Assembly (NCBI RefSeq): GCF_946479965.1 | Contig: NZ_CAMLHX010000041.1 | Span: forward strand, 1-34,336 | Direction: 5' to 3' | Length of the DNA stretch: 34,336 bases | DNA from: an uncultured Mucilaginibacter sp. | GTDB lineage: Bacteria > Bacteroidota > Bacteroidia > Sphingobacteriales > Sphingobacteriaceae | Notes under the pieces: model-generated | Seen by the model: only the letters and a program-made list of their open reading frames with translations | Databases searched by the model: none | Told to the model about the DNA's origin: nothing | In this document: positions 23,328 through 30,607 of the stretch, in pieces | Position numbering within the stretch: the first letter of the stretch is position 1 | Layout: every line of letters begins with the position of its first letter | Position numbers and translations under genes: made by a program

Positions 23328-25133
23328 TTAAGGAAGGACTACAATGTTGTTATTTAAGGTAACTGCCGTTTGTGCCAGCAATCTGCCTGTAACTTTGGCA
23401 CCTGCTTGTAATGATATAAGCGTTTTACTTAAAAGTATGCCGCTAAAATCAACGTTGGTACCCAAGGTAGCCTGCCCGGCTACAACCCAAACAATATTTT
23501 TGGCCTGCGCGCCACCCAAAAGGGTAATTTTAGCGCTGTTGTTTATCGTCAGATCCTGCGCTATTTGAATAACCCATGTATCATTAGCGCTACCGCTAAG
23601 TGTAACACCTGCATTTGTTATTAATACACCCGTGTTATACTTATATAACCCCGGAGGCAAAATCCGCCCGCTAAGGTCACCTGCATACAGGTCAACTATT
23701 GGTGCCGGTGTTACCAGGTTATTAGCAGTTGTAAAGGCGGTTTCCATATTGCTTACCGCGGTAGTTAAGTTAGCAGGAGTTGGCGCCGCGTAATCAGCAG
23801 CATAAACTTTACCGGTTACTATAGGGGTTTTTGAAAACGTACCCGAAGCATCCATTATCAAACCAAAGCCGGTTATTGATGTGGCCGCTGCCGGACTAAC
23901 ACCCAGATCGCCCTGTATTGATGTTACGCCCGTGGTTGTAATGCCGGTTTTAGTTAGCATATTGTAATTACCTGCCAAACCAAGATTTACCTGGCCCGGG
24001 CCAATTGCAGGCGCGGCAAAATTAGCAACTAATGTTCTGTTGGCTGTTATTGCAAACGTGTAGCTCGCGCTGGTTGAAACGGTGTTACCATTCTCTGTCC
24101 AGTTTAAAAATGCGTAGCCAATGTTTGGTGATGCCACAGCTGTTACAGATGTACCGGATGAGTACGCTCCGGAACCTGATGTTGAACCACCAATTGCCGG
24201 GCTTGATGATAATACCAATGCCAGTTGTGAGGCCGGTATCACTGTGTAATTAGCAACCAGGGTGCGGTTGCCGGTTATCGTAAATTGATAACTTGAACTA
24301 GTTGAAACAATAGTAGCACCATCGGTCCAGTTTTTAAATGTGTAGCCGGGGTTAGGTGTAGCTGTAACGGTTGCAGTTGAACCGGATGCATAAGCGCCCG
24401 AGCCGGTCGTTGTGCCGCCTGCTGCAGGTGCTGAAGATAACACTACAGCGAAATTACCTGCAGGTATAGCTGCAAAATTGGCTACCAGCGTGCTGTTTCC
24501 GGCTATGGTAAACGGATAACTTGAACTGGTAGATACGGCGGTGCCGTTAACCGTCCAGTTAACAAAAGTGAACCCTGTATTCGGTGTAGCGGTAACAGTT
24601 GCTACCGAGCCTTGCGCGAAACTACCCCCGCCGGTAACTACGCCACCTAAAACAGGAGCAGCAGTTATGGTCACTAACGGAATTGTTGTAAATGTCCAAA
24701 CATAATCGTCAACCATTGCCGTGTGGAACACATCGGTAGCTTTTTTGGTAACGGTGCCGGTATAAACTAAAAACGGCAATAAAGCCACATCAGGCTTAAA
24801 AGTAAAAACCTTATTATCAGCTGTTGTTGATACTTTACCCGTAATTACGTTGGCACCTTGTTTAATCGTAAAAGACCCACCTTTAATACTCAATGAGTCC
24901 ATTGCGGTATTAAATGTTACCGAAATTATTTTATTAAGGGCTACGTCAACAGCTTTGTTGGCAGGGTCTGTAGCTACTACAACCGGACAGAGGCCCTCCG
25001 TTGGTTTATAGGTATCTTTTTTACAGGCACTCACCACAGCGAGAGCTATAAATGCGATGGCATACAAAATACGACCCAAACCACGGCCCTTAAGCCTGGT
25101 TCCGCTCATATTCAAAGTAGAGATTTTTTTCAT
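23328..25133 (-). CDS. Lipoprotein with Ig-like, repeat and DUF3494 ice-binding-like domains
   Basis: 601 aa from the ATG at 25133 (an in-frame TTG two codons earlier was rejected). Lipobox AVVSAC, lipidated Cys then KKDTYKP. Residues about 50-150 match a Big_5/SbsA Ig-like domain (VDVALNKIISVTFNTAMDSL). Three copies of an approximately 75-residue Flg_new/InlB-B-like repeat follow (GGVVTGGGSFAQGSVATVTA; TTTGSGAYASGSTATVTATP; STSGSGAYSSGTSVTAVASP), each ending NRTLVANF or similar. The C-terminal 220 residues are a DUF3494 ice-binding-like beta-helix (NLGLAGNYNMLTKTGITTTG; SIQGDLGVSP; GVTLSGSANDTWVIQIAQDL). Family members bind ice or act as adhesins; here surface adhesion is the safer reading. 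Confidence 0.9.
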   Translation of the reverse strand: MKKISTLNMSGTRLKGRGLGRILYAIAFIALAVVSACKKDTYKPTEGLCPVVVATDPANKAVDVALNKIISVTFNTAMDSLSIKGGSFTIKQGANVITGKVSTTADNKVFTFKPDVALLPFLVYTGTVTKKATDVFHTAMVDDYVWTFTTIPLVTITAAPVLGGVVTGGGSFAQGSVATVTATPNTGFTFVNWTVNGTAVSTSSSYPFTIAGNSTLVANFAAIPAGNFAVVLSSAPAAGGTTTGSGAYASGSTATVTATPNPGYTFKNWTDGATIVSTSSSYQFTITGNRTLVANYTVIPASQLALVLSSSPAIGGSTSGSGAYSSGTSVTAVASPNIGYAFLNWTENGNTVSTSASYTFAITANRTLVANFAAPAIGPGQVNLGLAGNYNMLTKTGITTTGVTSIQGDLGVSPAAATSITGFGLIMDASGTFSKTPIVTGKVYAADYAAPTPANLTTAVSNMETAFTTANNLVTPAPIVDLYAGDLSGRILPPGLYKYNTGVLITNAGVTLSGSANDTWVIQIAQDLTINNSAKITLLGGAQAKNIVWVVAGQATLGTNVDFSGILLSKTLISLQAGAKVTGRLLAQTAVTLNNNIVVLP

Positions 25134-25202
25134 GATCAAATTGATTAAGTATATTTTGTTGTGCTACGTGCTGCTTTTTTTTAAGCACATTTTAGCACAA
25201 TA

Positions 25203-25210
25203 CAAACGTA
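25203..25210 (-). promoter_or_regulatory. -7 box for the DUF3494-OmpA unit
   Basis: TACGTTTG on the minus strand matches TAnnTTTG and lies about 70 bases before the lipoprotein ATG. A GTTTA about 17 bases upstream may stand for the -33 element. Confidence 0.4.
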
Positions 25211-25255
25211 GCCCCGGTTATGGGCTTAAACTTTATATAATAAAATCAGTAAGTT

Positions 25256-25822
25256 CTATAATTCACACATTACTGCGTGTAAACCGGTGTTACGCTCTGT
25301 GTGTTTGTATTGGGAAGGAGTTATCCCGGTCACTTTTTTAAATTGGGTAGATAAGTGCGCTACACTGCTGTAATGCATTTTCCATGATATCTGTGTAAGG
25401 TTAAGGTCATTGGAACAAATAAGTTGTTTAACCTTTTCAATTCTTCGCTGAATAATAAATTGCTCTATGGTTATGCCCTGGTTCTCCGAAAACATGTTGG
25501 CCATATAGGTATAGTCCAGGTTCAGTTTCTTGCTTAAATAGTAAGAGAAATTGACCTTAAAGGCGCTATCAGAATAATTGATCATTTCGGTTATAACGTT
25601 AATGATCTTGTCTATCAAAAGGCTTTTGGGGTTTTCAACCAGTTCCAGGTCTGCTTTGAGTAAAGCCAGTTTAAAATTTTGAATTTGTAGTACCGAGATG
25701 GGCTCCAATATTTCTACCTGGCCCGATCTTACCACCATAAGGTTAATACCAAGTTTTTCTAATTCATACTTCACTACCATATGGCAGCTAAGGCACGACA
25801 TGTTTTTAATCAGGAGATTCAT
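25256..25822 (-). CDS. AraC-family regulator with N-terminal HMA-like CxxC segment
   Basis: 188 aa. Residues 1-70 resemble a heavy-metal-associated fold: LLIKNMSCLSCHMVVKYELE with Cys10 and Cys13 in an M-x-C-x-x-C motif, then a second strand (LMVVRSGQVEILEP). Residues 85-180 hold two AraC-type helix-turn-helix units (FSYYLSKKLNLDYTYMANMF and LTQISWKMHYSSVAHLSTQF), ending FKKVTGITPSQYK. This HMA-AraC arrangement recurs in Bacteroidota, often near metal-efflux genes. Metal sensing by the CxxC is inferred. It is upstream of and co-directional with the DUF3494 lipoprotein gene, 122 bases away, and may control it. No metal transporter is in the window. Confidence 0.85.
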   Translation of the reverse strand: MNLLIKNMSCLSCHMVVKYELEKLGINLMVVRSGQVEILEPISVLQIQNFKLALLKADLELVENPKSLLIDKIINVITEMINYSDSAFKVNFSYYLSKKLNLDYTYMANMFSENQGITIEQFIIQRRIEKVKQLICSNDLNLTQISWKMHYSSVAHLSTQFKKVTGITPSQYKHTERNTGLHAVMCEL

Positions 25823-26099
25823 TGTGCATCTATAGTCAAATGCAGTGCCCCCTTTATATCATTTTAATCATTACCGGTTAAAACCGCTCTCCAGGTATAG
25901 TATTAACAATACTTTACGTATGTTATTGCACCAAAGTGCGGCTATTTAAATAGTAAATAAATAAAAATACAGCAATAGCGATTTGTCCATTTGTTAGTTG
26001 CTACAGGGCGAAACTGAGTGATTATAGCGAATAGTTGTAGCTTATTAACTTATCGTTAATGTTTAGTGGCTGTAAAAACTCTTACAAGCGCAGCCATAT

Positions 26100-26181
26100 A
26101 AAACAAAAAAACCAGCCGTCTCTGCACCGGTTTTCTTTCATTAAGTGCAGAAGAAGGGACTCGAACCCCACGCCGTGAAGC
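26100..26181. repeat. tRNA-Leu terminator/3'-end repeat, copy 4 (longest remnant)
   Basis: The terminator part (AAAACAAAAAAACCAGCC then TGCACCGG and TTTTCTTTCATTAAG) is followed at 26146 by TGCAGAAGAAGGGACTCGAA and CCCCACGCCGTGAAGC. That is the 3' 36 bases of tRNA-Leu (acceptor strand, T arm and part of the variable arm) in minus-strand orientation, with one substitution and one missing C. After the variable arm all similarity stops, so no tRNA can be made from it. The terminator hairpin is decayed (about 5 pairs). It is 835 bases from the intact copy. Confidence 0.88.
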
Positions 26182-26314
26182 CTTGTGTTAACACCAAACA
26201 ACAAAGTCCATTGCTTTACTGTTGGTCATAAGACACAACAACGGCCAGCGCACGAAACACCACAACGGCTTAAAACTCCAAAAATATTTGCAAAACTATC
26301 GCGCTAACTAATAC

Positions 26315-26332
26315 TTAGGTATTGATACCTAA
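26315..26332. promoter_or_regulatory. Orphan 18-bp palindrome
   Basis: TTAGGTAT-TG-ATACCTAA is a perfect 8-bp inverted repeat with a 2-base centre, lying 30 bases beyond the 3' end of the hypothetical gene 26362-26889. It has the look of an HxlR/MarR/TetR-type operator, but no such regulator gene is nearby. Confidence 0.45.
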
Positions 26333-26361
26333 ATTGTACGATAAAGACATACTCAGCTAAC

Positions 26362-26889
26362 TTACATAGAATCGATTTCTTCCCTATTCTTTTTTATAAC
26401 CTCTATAAGGGTACTTTCAATGGTACCTCGACTTTTCGGCAAAACTTCACTAAGCCACTTAATACCTTCCTCTTGTGGCAAGCCACCATAAGGCTCAGCA
26501 CCTTTCGCTAAGATTCGACCTTGAACAAATTCTACAATGTCATCAAAACCAACGAAATCTCCTAACGACATTACGATACACAACAATCCGGTTCGAATTA
26601 TTATGTTTGTTAATTCCGGTCTGAAAAAACATATCGAGGATATAGAAACTAATTCTAGTTCTGCTGCTGCGAAGGTGTTGGTTTGTATCTTTTTAGAAAA
26701 ATCAAAGTACCGTTCCAAAATTTCATCGTCGGTAAGCGCTATATCTTGATTGTTGAGTCTCCGATAAACGTTTTGCAACGAGTTAAATCGTATGTCTGAA
26801 TGAATACTCTCAAACCGAAGTTTATTTTTCGAAGTCAAATCGATATCAACTGGTTTGATAATATAATCTATAATCCTTTTCAGCATCAT
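26362..26889 (-). CDS. Hypothetical cytoplasmic protein
   Basis: 175 aa from the ATG at 26889 (or 174 from 26886); the sequence starts MMLKRIIDYIIKPVDIDLTS. No signal peptide or membrane span. It looks mostly helical (VYRRLNNQDIALTDDEILER; FDFSKKIQTNTFAAAELELV) and has a C-terminal GLPQEEGIKWLSEVLPKSRG. No family is recognised. Its base composition is clearly AT-richer than the core genes, and it lies by itself between a tRNA-Leu remnant (26100) and the intact tRNA-Leu, so it looks like cargo of a small inserted segment. A toxin-immunity or stress-type role is possible but unsupported. Confidence 0.6.
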   Translation of the reverse strand: MMLKRIIDYIIKPVDIDLTSKNKLRFESIHSDIRFNSLQNVYRRLNNQDIALTDDEILERYFDFSKKIQTNTFAAAELELVSISSICFFRPELTNIIIRTGLLCIVMSLGDFVGFDDIVEFVQGRILAKGAEPYGGLPQEEGIKWLSEVLPKSRGTIESTLIEVIKKNREEIDSM

Positions 26890-26934
26890 CAAATATAAAA
26901 GTAATTCGGACTACGCCAGTTCTATAAACGTACT

Positions 26935-27018
26935 CAAAACAAAAAACCCAGCCATTTCTGACTGGGTTTTCTTTCATTAAGTGCGGAAGAAGGGACTCGA
27001 ACCCCCACGCCGTGAAGC
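26935..27018. repeat. tRNA-Leu terminator/3'-end repeat, copy 5 (parent copy)
   Basis: This is the intact version of the repeat: CAAAACAAAAAACCCAGCCA, the TGACTGGG arm and TTTTCTTTCATTAAG, then the 3' end of the functional tRNA-Leu(UAG) from 26982. The shared block with copy 4 extends to 27018, in the variable arm. The G-U pairing of its hairpin is correct only when read from the minus strand, so this copy is the true terminator of the tRNA and the likely source of the others. Confidence 0.85.
26941..26970 (-). terminator. tRNA-Leu(UAG) terminator
   Basis: On the minus strand CCCAGTCA-GAAA-TGGCTGGG (eight pairs, one G-U) is followed by TTTTTTG. It begins 16 bases after the tRNA 3' end. Confidence 0.85.
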
Positions 27019-27063
27019 GCCAGATCCTAAGTCTGGTGCGGCTACCAATTACGCCACTTCCGC
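26982..27063 (-). tRNA. tRNA-Leu, anticodon UAG
   Basis: 82 nt, minus strand. Acceptor GCGGAAG pairs with CTTCCGC; the anticodon stem CCAGA/TCTGG encloses the loop CTTAGGA, giving anticodon TAG (Leu, CUA/CUN codons). A long variable arm (CGCTTCACGGCGTG) and T loop TTCGAGT are present. The discriminator base is A, as for Leu, and CCA is not encoded. The two outer T-stem pairs are G-T, and the last three are G-C. A TATCTTTG -7 box and a strong terminator flank it. Confidence 0.95.
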
Positions 27064-27084
27064 ATTAGGATTTTTAATGAGTGG

Positions 27085-27092
27085 CAAAGATA
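27085..27092 (-). promoter_or_regulatory. -7 box of tRNA-Leu(UAG)
   Basis: TATCTTTG on the minus strand, an exact TAnnTTTG match, 21 bases before the tRNA 5' end. Confidence 0.55.
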
Positions 27093-27253
27093 GCGTTATT
27101 TAACAGATTAAGAAAAGTAATTTAACTTTTTTGGCTAAGCCCTGTGTACATGGCAATTAGCATGCACCCGGTTGTTTCGTCTCACAAATACGGGCTTTCG
27201 TCTACTTTAATAGGTTGCATTTGCTCTTTTATATACTTTTAAGTCGAACTTAA

Positions 27254-28786
27254 ATGAATATGAGAATACGTTTTATTGCGATGGCGGCATTTGTAATACT
27301 GGGATTGAGCGCCGGCGCTACCAATCCGCCTAAAAGCAAACTGTATATAGCCAACTACGAGAACGTGCTGGGCACGTCATTAGAAATAAAATTAAAAGCC
27401 CAAACCGATGCCGGAGCCCAAAAGGCCGAGGCAGCGGCTTTAGCCGAAATAGACCGGCTTAATAAAATTTTAAGCGGATACGATGCCAACAGCGAGTTTA
27501 GCCGCTGGATGCGTGCGTCGCAAAAACCTGTAAAGGTATCAACTGAGCTATATGAAGTATTGGCTTTGTTTGATAGCTGGCGCGAAAAAACAGGCGGTGC
27601 GCTCAATGCGTCGGCCGAAACCATTAATAAAATATGGCGCGAAGCCGCAGCTAAAAAAAGCTTGCCTTCAACCGTCGAAATAACGGCCGCTTTGGCTCAG
27701 GTAAATCAACAGCAATACATTTTAGATGCCGTGGCACAAACGGCCTTGCATACCGGCAATGCGCCTTTAATGCTTAACTCGTTCACCAAAAGCTATATCA
27801 TGAACAAAGCTGCGGCTGTTGCTATGGCTGTTAGCGGTGTTAATGGTTTGGTGCTGAATATTGGCGGCGATATAATAATACGCGGCGAACATACTGAGCA
27901 AATAAACGTGAGCAATCCCAAAGCTGATTACGAAAACGCTGATCCAATAGCGCAGTTAAAGATTTCGGATCAAACGGTAGCCACCAGCGGTAATTACCGC
28001 CGTGGCGAGCTTGTAAACGGTATATGGTACTCGCATATTATTGATCCACGTACCGGCCAACCGGCAGGCGGGGTTATAAGCGCCACAGTGGTAGCGCCAA
28101 ATGCTACGGATGCAGGCGCGTTGGCTACAGCCCTGAATGTGTTAAGCCCGGCAGAGGGTGAAAAATTAGTAGCAACCGTACCGGGTGCCGAATTTATGCT
28201 GATAACTGCCGAGGGCAAACGCATAGAAAGTGCAGGCTGGAAAAAACTGCAGCTGCCTACTGAAAAAAACGAAGTTACAATACCATCAGCAACCGCTTTA
28301 CAACAAAGCTGGGATCCTAATTACGAATTAGCTATCAACCTGGAGCTGGCTACCATGCAGGGTTTTCGCGTAAATCGCCCTTATGTTGCTGTATGGGTAG
28401 TAGATGCCGATAAAAAGCCCATACGCCAAATAGCGCTTTGGATGCGTGCAGATAAAGAGAAGTATGTATGGGATCTGCGATCATGGTATGCTGTTTATTA
28501 TAGAGACATGGTTGCTGATAAGCCATCGGTTAGTTCAACAACAAGCGCTACCCGGTCGGCAGGCAAGTACACGCTTAAATGGGATGGTAGGGACGATAAA
28601 GGTAATTTGGTTAAACAGGGAACTTACACAGTATATATTGAGGCCGCCCGCGAACATGGCACCCACCAGTTGATGCAACAGGATATAACGGTAAGTAAAC
28701 CGCAACAGCAGCATTTTGACATAGTGGGAAATATTGAGGTGAGTTCAGTATCAGTAGATCTTCGCAAAAAAGCAGATGGCCAGTAA
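27254..28786 (+). CDS. apbE: ApbE-type FAD:protein FMN transferase fused to DUF2271
   Basis: 510 aa with a signal peptide (MNMRIRFIAMAAFVILGLSA). Residues 30-335 are an ApbE/Ftp domain: NYENVLGTSLEIKLKAQ, LSGYDANSEFSRW, FTKSYIMNKAAAV, LVLNIGGDIIIRGE, VATSGNYRRGEL, SHIIDPRTGQPAGG, and the metal-site region APNATDAGALATALNV. ApbE transfers FMN to a Thr of periplasmic flavoproteins. From about 350 a DUF2271 domain follows (PYVAVWVVDADKKPIRQIAL; DGRDDKGNLVKQGTYTVYIE). These are often separate adjacent genes; here they are one polypeptide. The gene overlaps the next (PepSY-type) by 11 bases, so the two are translationally coupled and probably act together in envelope electron transfer or iron reduction. 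Confidence 0.92.
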   Translation: MNMRIRFIAMAAFVILGLSAGATNPPKSKLYIANYENVLGTSLEIKLKAQTDAGAQKAEAAALAEIDRLNKILSGYDANSEFSRWMRASQKPVKVSTELYEVLALFDSWREKTGGALNASAETINKIWREAAAKKSLPSTVEITAALAQVNQQQYILDAVAQTALHTGNAPLMLNSFTKSYIMNKAAAVAMAVSGVNGLVLNIGGDIIIRGEHTEQINVSNPKADYENADPIAQLKISDQTVATSGNYRRGELVNGIWYSHIIDPRTGQPAGGVISATVVAPNATDAGALATALNVLSPAEGEKLVATVPGAEFMLITAEGKRIESAGWKKLQLPTEKNEVTIPSATALQQSWDPNYELAINLELATMQGFRVNRPYVAVWVVDADKKPIRQIALWMRADKEKYVWDLRSWYAVYYRDMVADKPSVSSTTSATRSAGKYTLKWDGRDDKGNLVKQGTYTVYIEAAREHGTHQLMQQDITVSKPQQQHFDIVGNIEVSSVSVDLRKKADGQ

Positions 28787-29414
28787 ACTTGCCAACAATA
28801 AGGCTGCGAAGCAGCCAAAAAGCGGTTTTGAGAAAAAAACAGCTTCGTTTTCGCGCTGGCTGCACATCTACTTGTCAATGCTAAGCTTTGTGGTGGTGCT
28901 TTTCTTTTCAGTAACGGGGCTTACCCTTAACCATGCCGAATGGTTTGACGGAAAAGAGGTAGAGCAAAAATACAGCGGAAATGTACCTATTGCATGGGTA
29001 GATGTTACTGATACTACGCAGATAAAAAAGCTGGAGATAGTAGAACTGCTGAGGAAAAACTATGGCATTAAAGGTTATTTAAGCGAGTTTTTTATGCAGA
29101 GTGACCAACTTTCGGTATCATTTAAAGGACCAGGCTACAACGCCAACGCTTTTATTGTGCGAAAAACCGGCAAATTTGAACTAACAGAACTTAAAATGGG
29201 CATCGGCGCGGTAATGAACGACCTGCACAAAGGCCGCGACACGGGAAAAGGATGGGGTTGGCTGATAGATGTATCGGCGGTATTCCTTGTTCTGGTTTCG
29301 TTAAGTGGTTTGGTGATGCTTTTGTTTTTGAAGAAGAAAAAAGTAAGCGGCCTGCTGATAGCTATTTTAGGCGGAACGATATGTTGGTTGATCTACCATA
29401 TGCTGGTGCCTTAA
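28776..29414 (+). CDS. PepSY-associated membrane protein
   Basis: 212 aa. A cytoplasmic N-terminus with many Lys, then a first membrane span (LHIYLSMLSFVVVLFFSVTG, with His in the helix), a periplasmic PepSY-like region (LTLNHAEWFD; IKKLEIVELLRKNYG; MGIGAVMNDLHKGRDTGKGW), and two C-terminal spans (LIDVSAVFLVLVSLSGLVML; GLLIAILGGTICWLIYHMLV). Conserved His in HIYL, NHAEWF and NDLHKG could bind haem, as in ferric-reductase-like PepSY proteins. Overlaps the ApbE-DUF2271 gene by 11 bases. Confidence 0.88.
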   Translation: MASKLANNKAAKQPKSGFEKKTASFSRWLHIYLSMLSFVVVLFFSVTGLTLNHAEWFDGKEVEQKYSGNVPIAWVDVTDTTQIKKLEIVELLRKNYGIKGYLSEFFMQSDQLSVSFKGPGYNANAFIVRKTGKFELTELKMGIGAVMNDLHKGRDTGKGWGWLIDVSAVFLVLVSLSGLVMLLFLKKKKVSGLLIAILGGTICWLIYHMLVP

Positions 29415-29467
29415 CAGGCAGACAGGTAAAGTATTGCCTGCAAAAAACGTAAGTTTTTGGGGATATT

Positions 29468-29636
29468 TTTGTTCCACTTGACCTTTATTTTAACAGTCAA
29501 TTGATAATCAAGTATTTAACCCCTAATTACAGCTAAATTTCCTGACGAATAAGTTGTTTCACTTTGTTCCGCTTTAAAAACTAAGTATTTGATATACAGC
29601 TGATTATAAAACCATCTATTCCGCTTTGTTCCACTT
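29468..29636. repeat. Three copies of TTTGTTCCRCTT
   Basis: TTTGTTCCACTT at 29468, TTTGTTCCGCTT at 29563 and TTTGTTCCACTT at 29625 occur in the 249 bases between the convergent PepSY-type and kdsD genes. Two also lie next to GTTTCAC (before the second, after the third). No gene is seen here. Function unknown. Confidence 0.5.
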
Positions 29637-29663
29637 GTTTCACATCCTCAAGCGGAGCAAACG

Positions 29664-30605
29664 TTACTGTGCAGTGTTATAGATCTGGTAAACACCGCTT
29701 ATGCTGCGCTGCTGCGAAGAGCCTACCAATAGCGTGGTTATCTTCCGTTCCATCATTACCTGCTCGGCATTGCTGATAAATTCGTTATCGTTAACAATAA
29801 CGGGGTTTGCGGTCATCATATCGGTGACACTTAGCTTTGAGGTATCCGGATTTTTAAGCAGAGCGCGGCGCAGGTCGCCATCGGTAATAATGCCATCTAC
29901 CTTATCAGCGCTTCCAACAATCACCAAACCTAACCGCCCTGTAGACATGCGCATTAGCACATCAGTAAATGAAGCATTAATGGTAATAAATGGTAGGTCA
30001 TCGGTGCGCATCAGGTCCTTCACCTTGGTAAGCAGCTTGCGCCCTAAACTACCACCCGGATGGAAACGAGCAAAGTCCTCCTCTTTAAAATCGCGCTGTT
30101 CCATTAGCGCAACGGCCAGCGCATCACCCATAACCAAAGCCGCCGTGGTTGATGAAGTTGGGGCCAGGGCCAGCGGGCAGGCCTCGCGTGTAATGGTGCC
30201 GTTTAAATGGTAATTACTGTTCTTGGCAATAGTTGATGCGGCGTTACCGGTTATGCTGATAATGATGTTGTTATTCCACTTTAAAAACGGGATGATGCGC
30301 AGTAACTCATCGGTTTCGCCTGAGTAGGAGATCAGCAAAACAGCATCGCTGGCCCCAACTATCCCAAGGTCTCCATGAAAAGCATCACCGGGATGTAGGA
30401 AAAAGCTGGGTGTACCCGTGCTTGCCAAAGTTGCTGAGATCTTTTTACCCACAATACCCGATTTACCTACCCCCGCCACAATCACCTTCCCACTGCATTG
30501 CAATATGGCCTTTACCACATCGGTAAAGGTATCATCCAACGAGGCAGCTACCTTCTGCAGGCTCTCAATCTCGATATCAAAAACACGTTTGGCTATGGCT
30601 TTCAT
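29664..30605 (-). CDS. kdsD: Arabinose-5-phosphate isomerase (KpsF/GutQ/KdsD family)
   Basis: 313 aa. SIS domain at about 30-170 (VIVAGVGKSGIVGKKISATL; TPSFFLHPGDAFHGDLGIV; LISYSGETDELLRIIPFL; PTSSTTAALVMGDALAVALM) followed by two CBS domains (LMRTDDLPFITINASFTDVL ... VDGIITDGDLRRAL; MMTANPVIVNDNEFISNAEQ). It converts ribulose-5-phosphate to arabinose-5-phosphate, the first step to Kdo for LPS. It follows kdsA with a 2-base gap on the same strand, matching its pathway position, so the pair is an operon. Confidence 0.94.
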   Translation of the reverse strand: MKAIAKRVFDIEIESLQKVAASLDDTFTDVVKAILQCSGKVIVAGVGKSGIVGKKISATLASTGTPSFFLHPGDAFHGDLGIVGASDAVLLISYSGETDELLRIIPFLKWNNNIIISITGNAASTIAKNSNYHLNGTITREACPLALAPTSSTTAALVMGDALAVALMEQRDFKEEDFARFHPGGSLGRKLLTKVKDLMRTDDLPFITINASFTDVLMRMSTGRLGLVIVGSADKVDGIITDGDLRRALLKNPDTSKLSVTDMMTANPVIVNDNEFISNAEQVMMERKITTLLVGSSQQRSISGVYQIYNTAQ

Positions 30606-30607
30606 GC

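Larger units (their letters stand above)
25823..26361. other. Gene-free 539-base stretch with tRNA remnant and palindrome
   Basis: No credible reading frame on either strand. It contains AT-rich sequence with no clear motif (25823-26099), the tRNA-Leu remnant repeat (26100-26181) and an 18-base palindrome (26315-26332). Its composition and the remnant suggest scar DNA left after loss of inserted genes. Confidence 0.6.

Noticed and set aside
24150..24660. Tandem DNA repeat or CRISPR-like array
   Set aside because: The periodicity (about 230 bases) comes from the three protein repeats of the DUF3494 lipoprotein, diverged at the DNA level; no spacer structure.
26100..26260. Second functional tRNA-Leu near 26146
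   Set aside because: Similarity ends in the variable arm; no anticodon or D arm follows, the acceptor has a substitution and a C is missing from the T arm.
17655..27018. Insertion-sequence ends
   Set aside because: The repeats are direct, share tRNA sequence and are not linked to any transposase or target duplication that I could see.
29701..30213. 170-codon plus-strand frame opposite kdsD
   Set aside because: Complement of the conserved CBS/SIS coding sequence; no features of a protein family.
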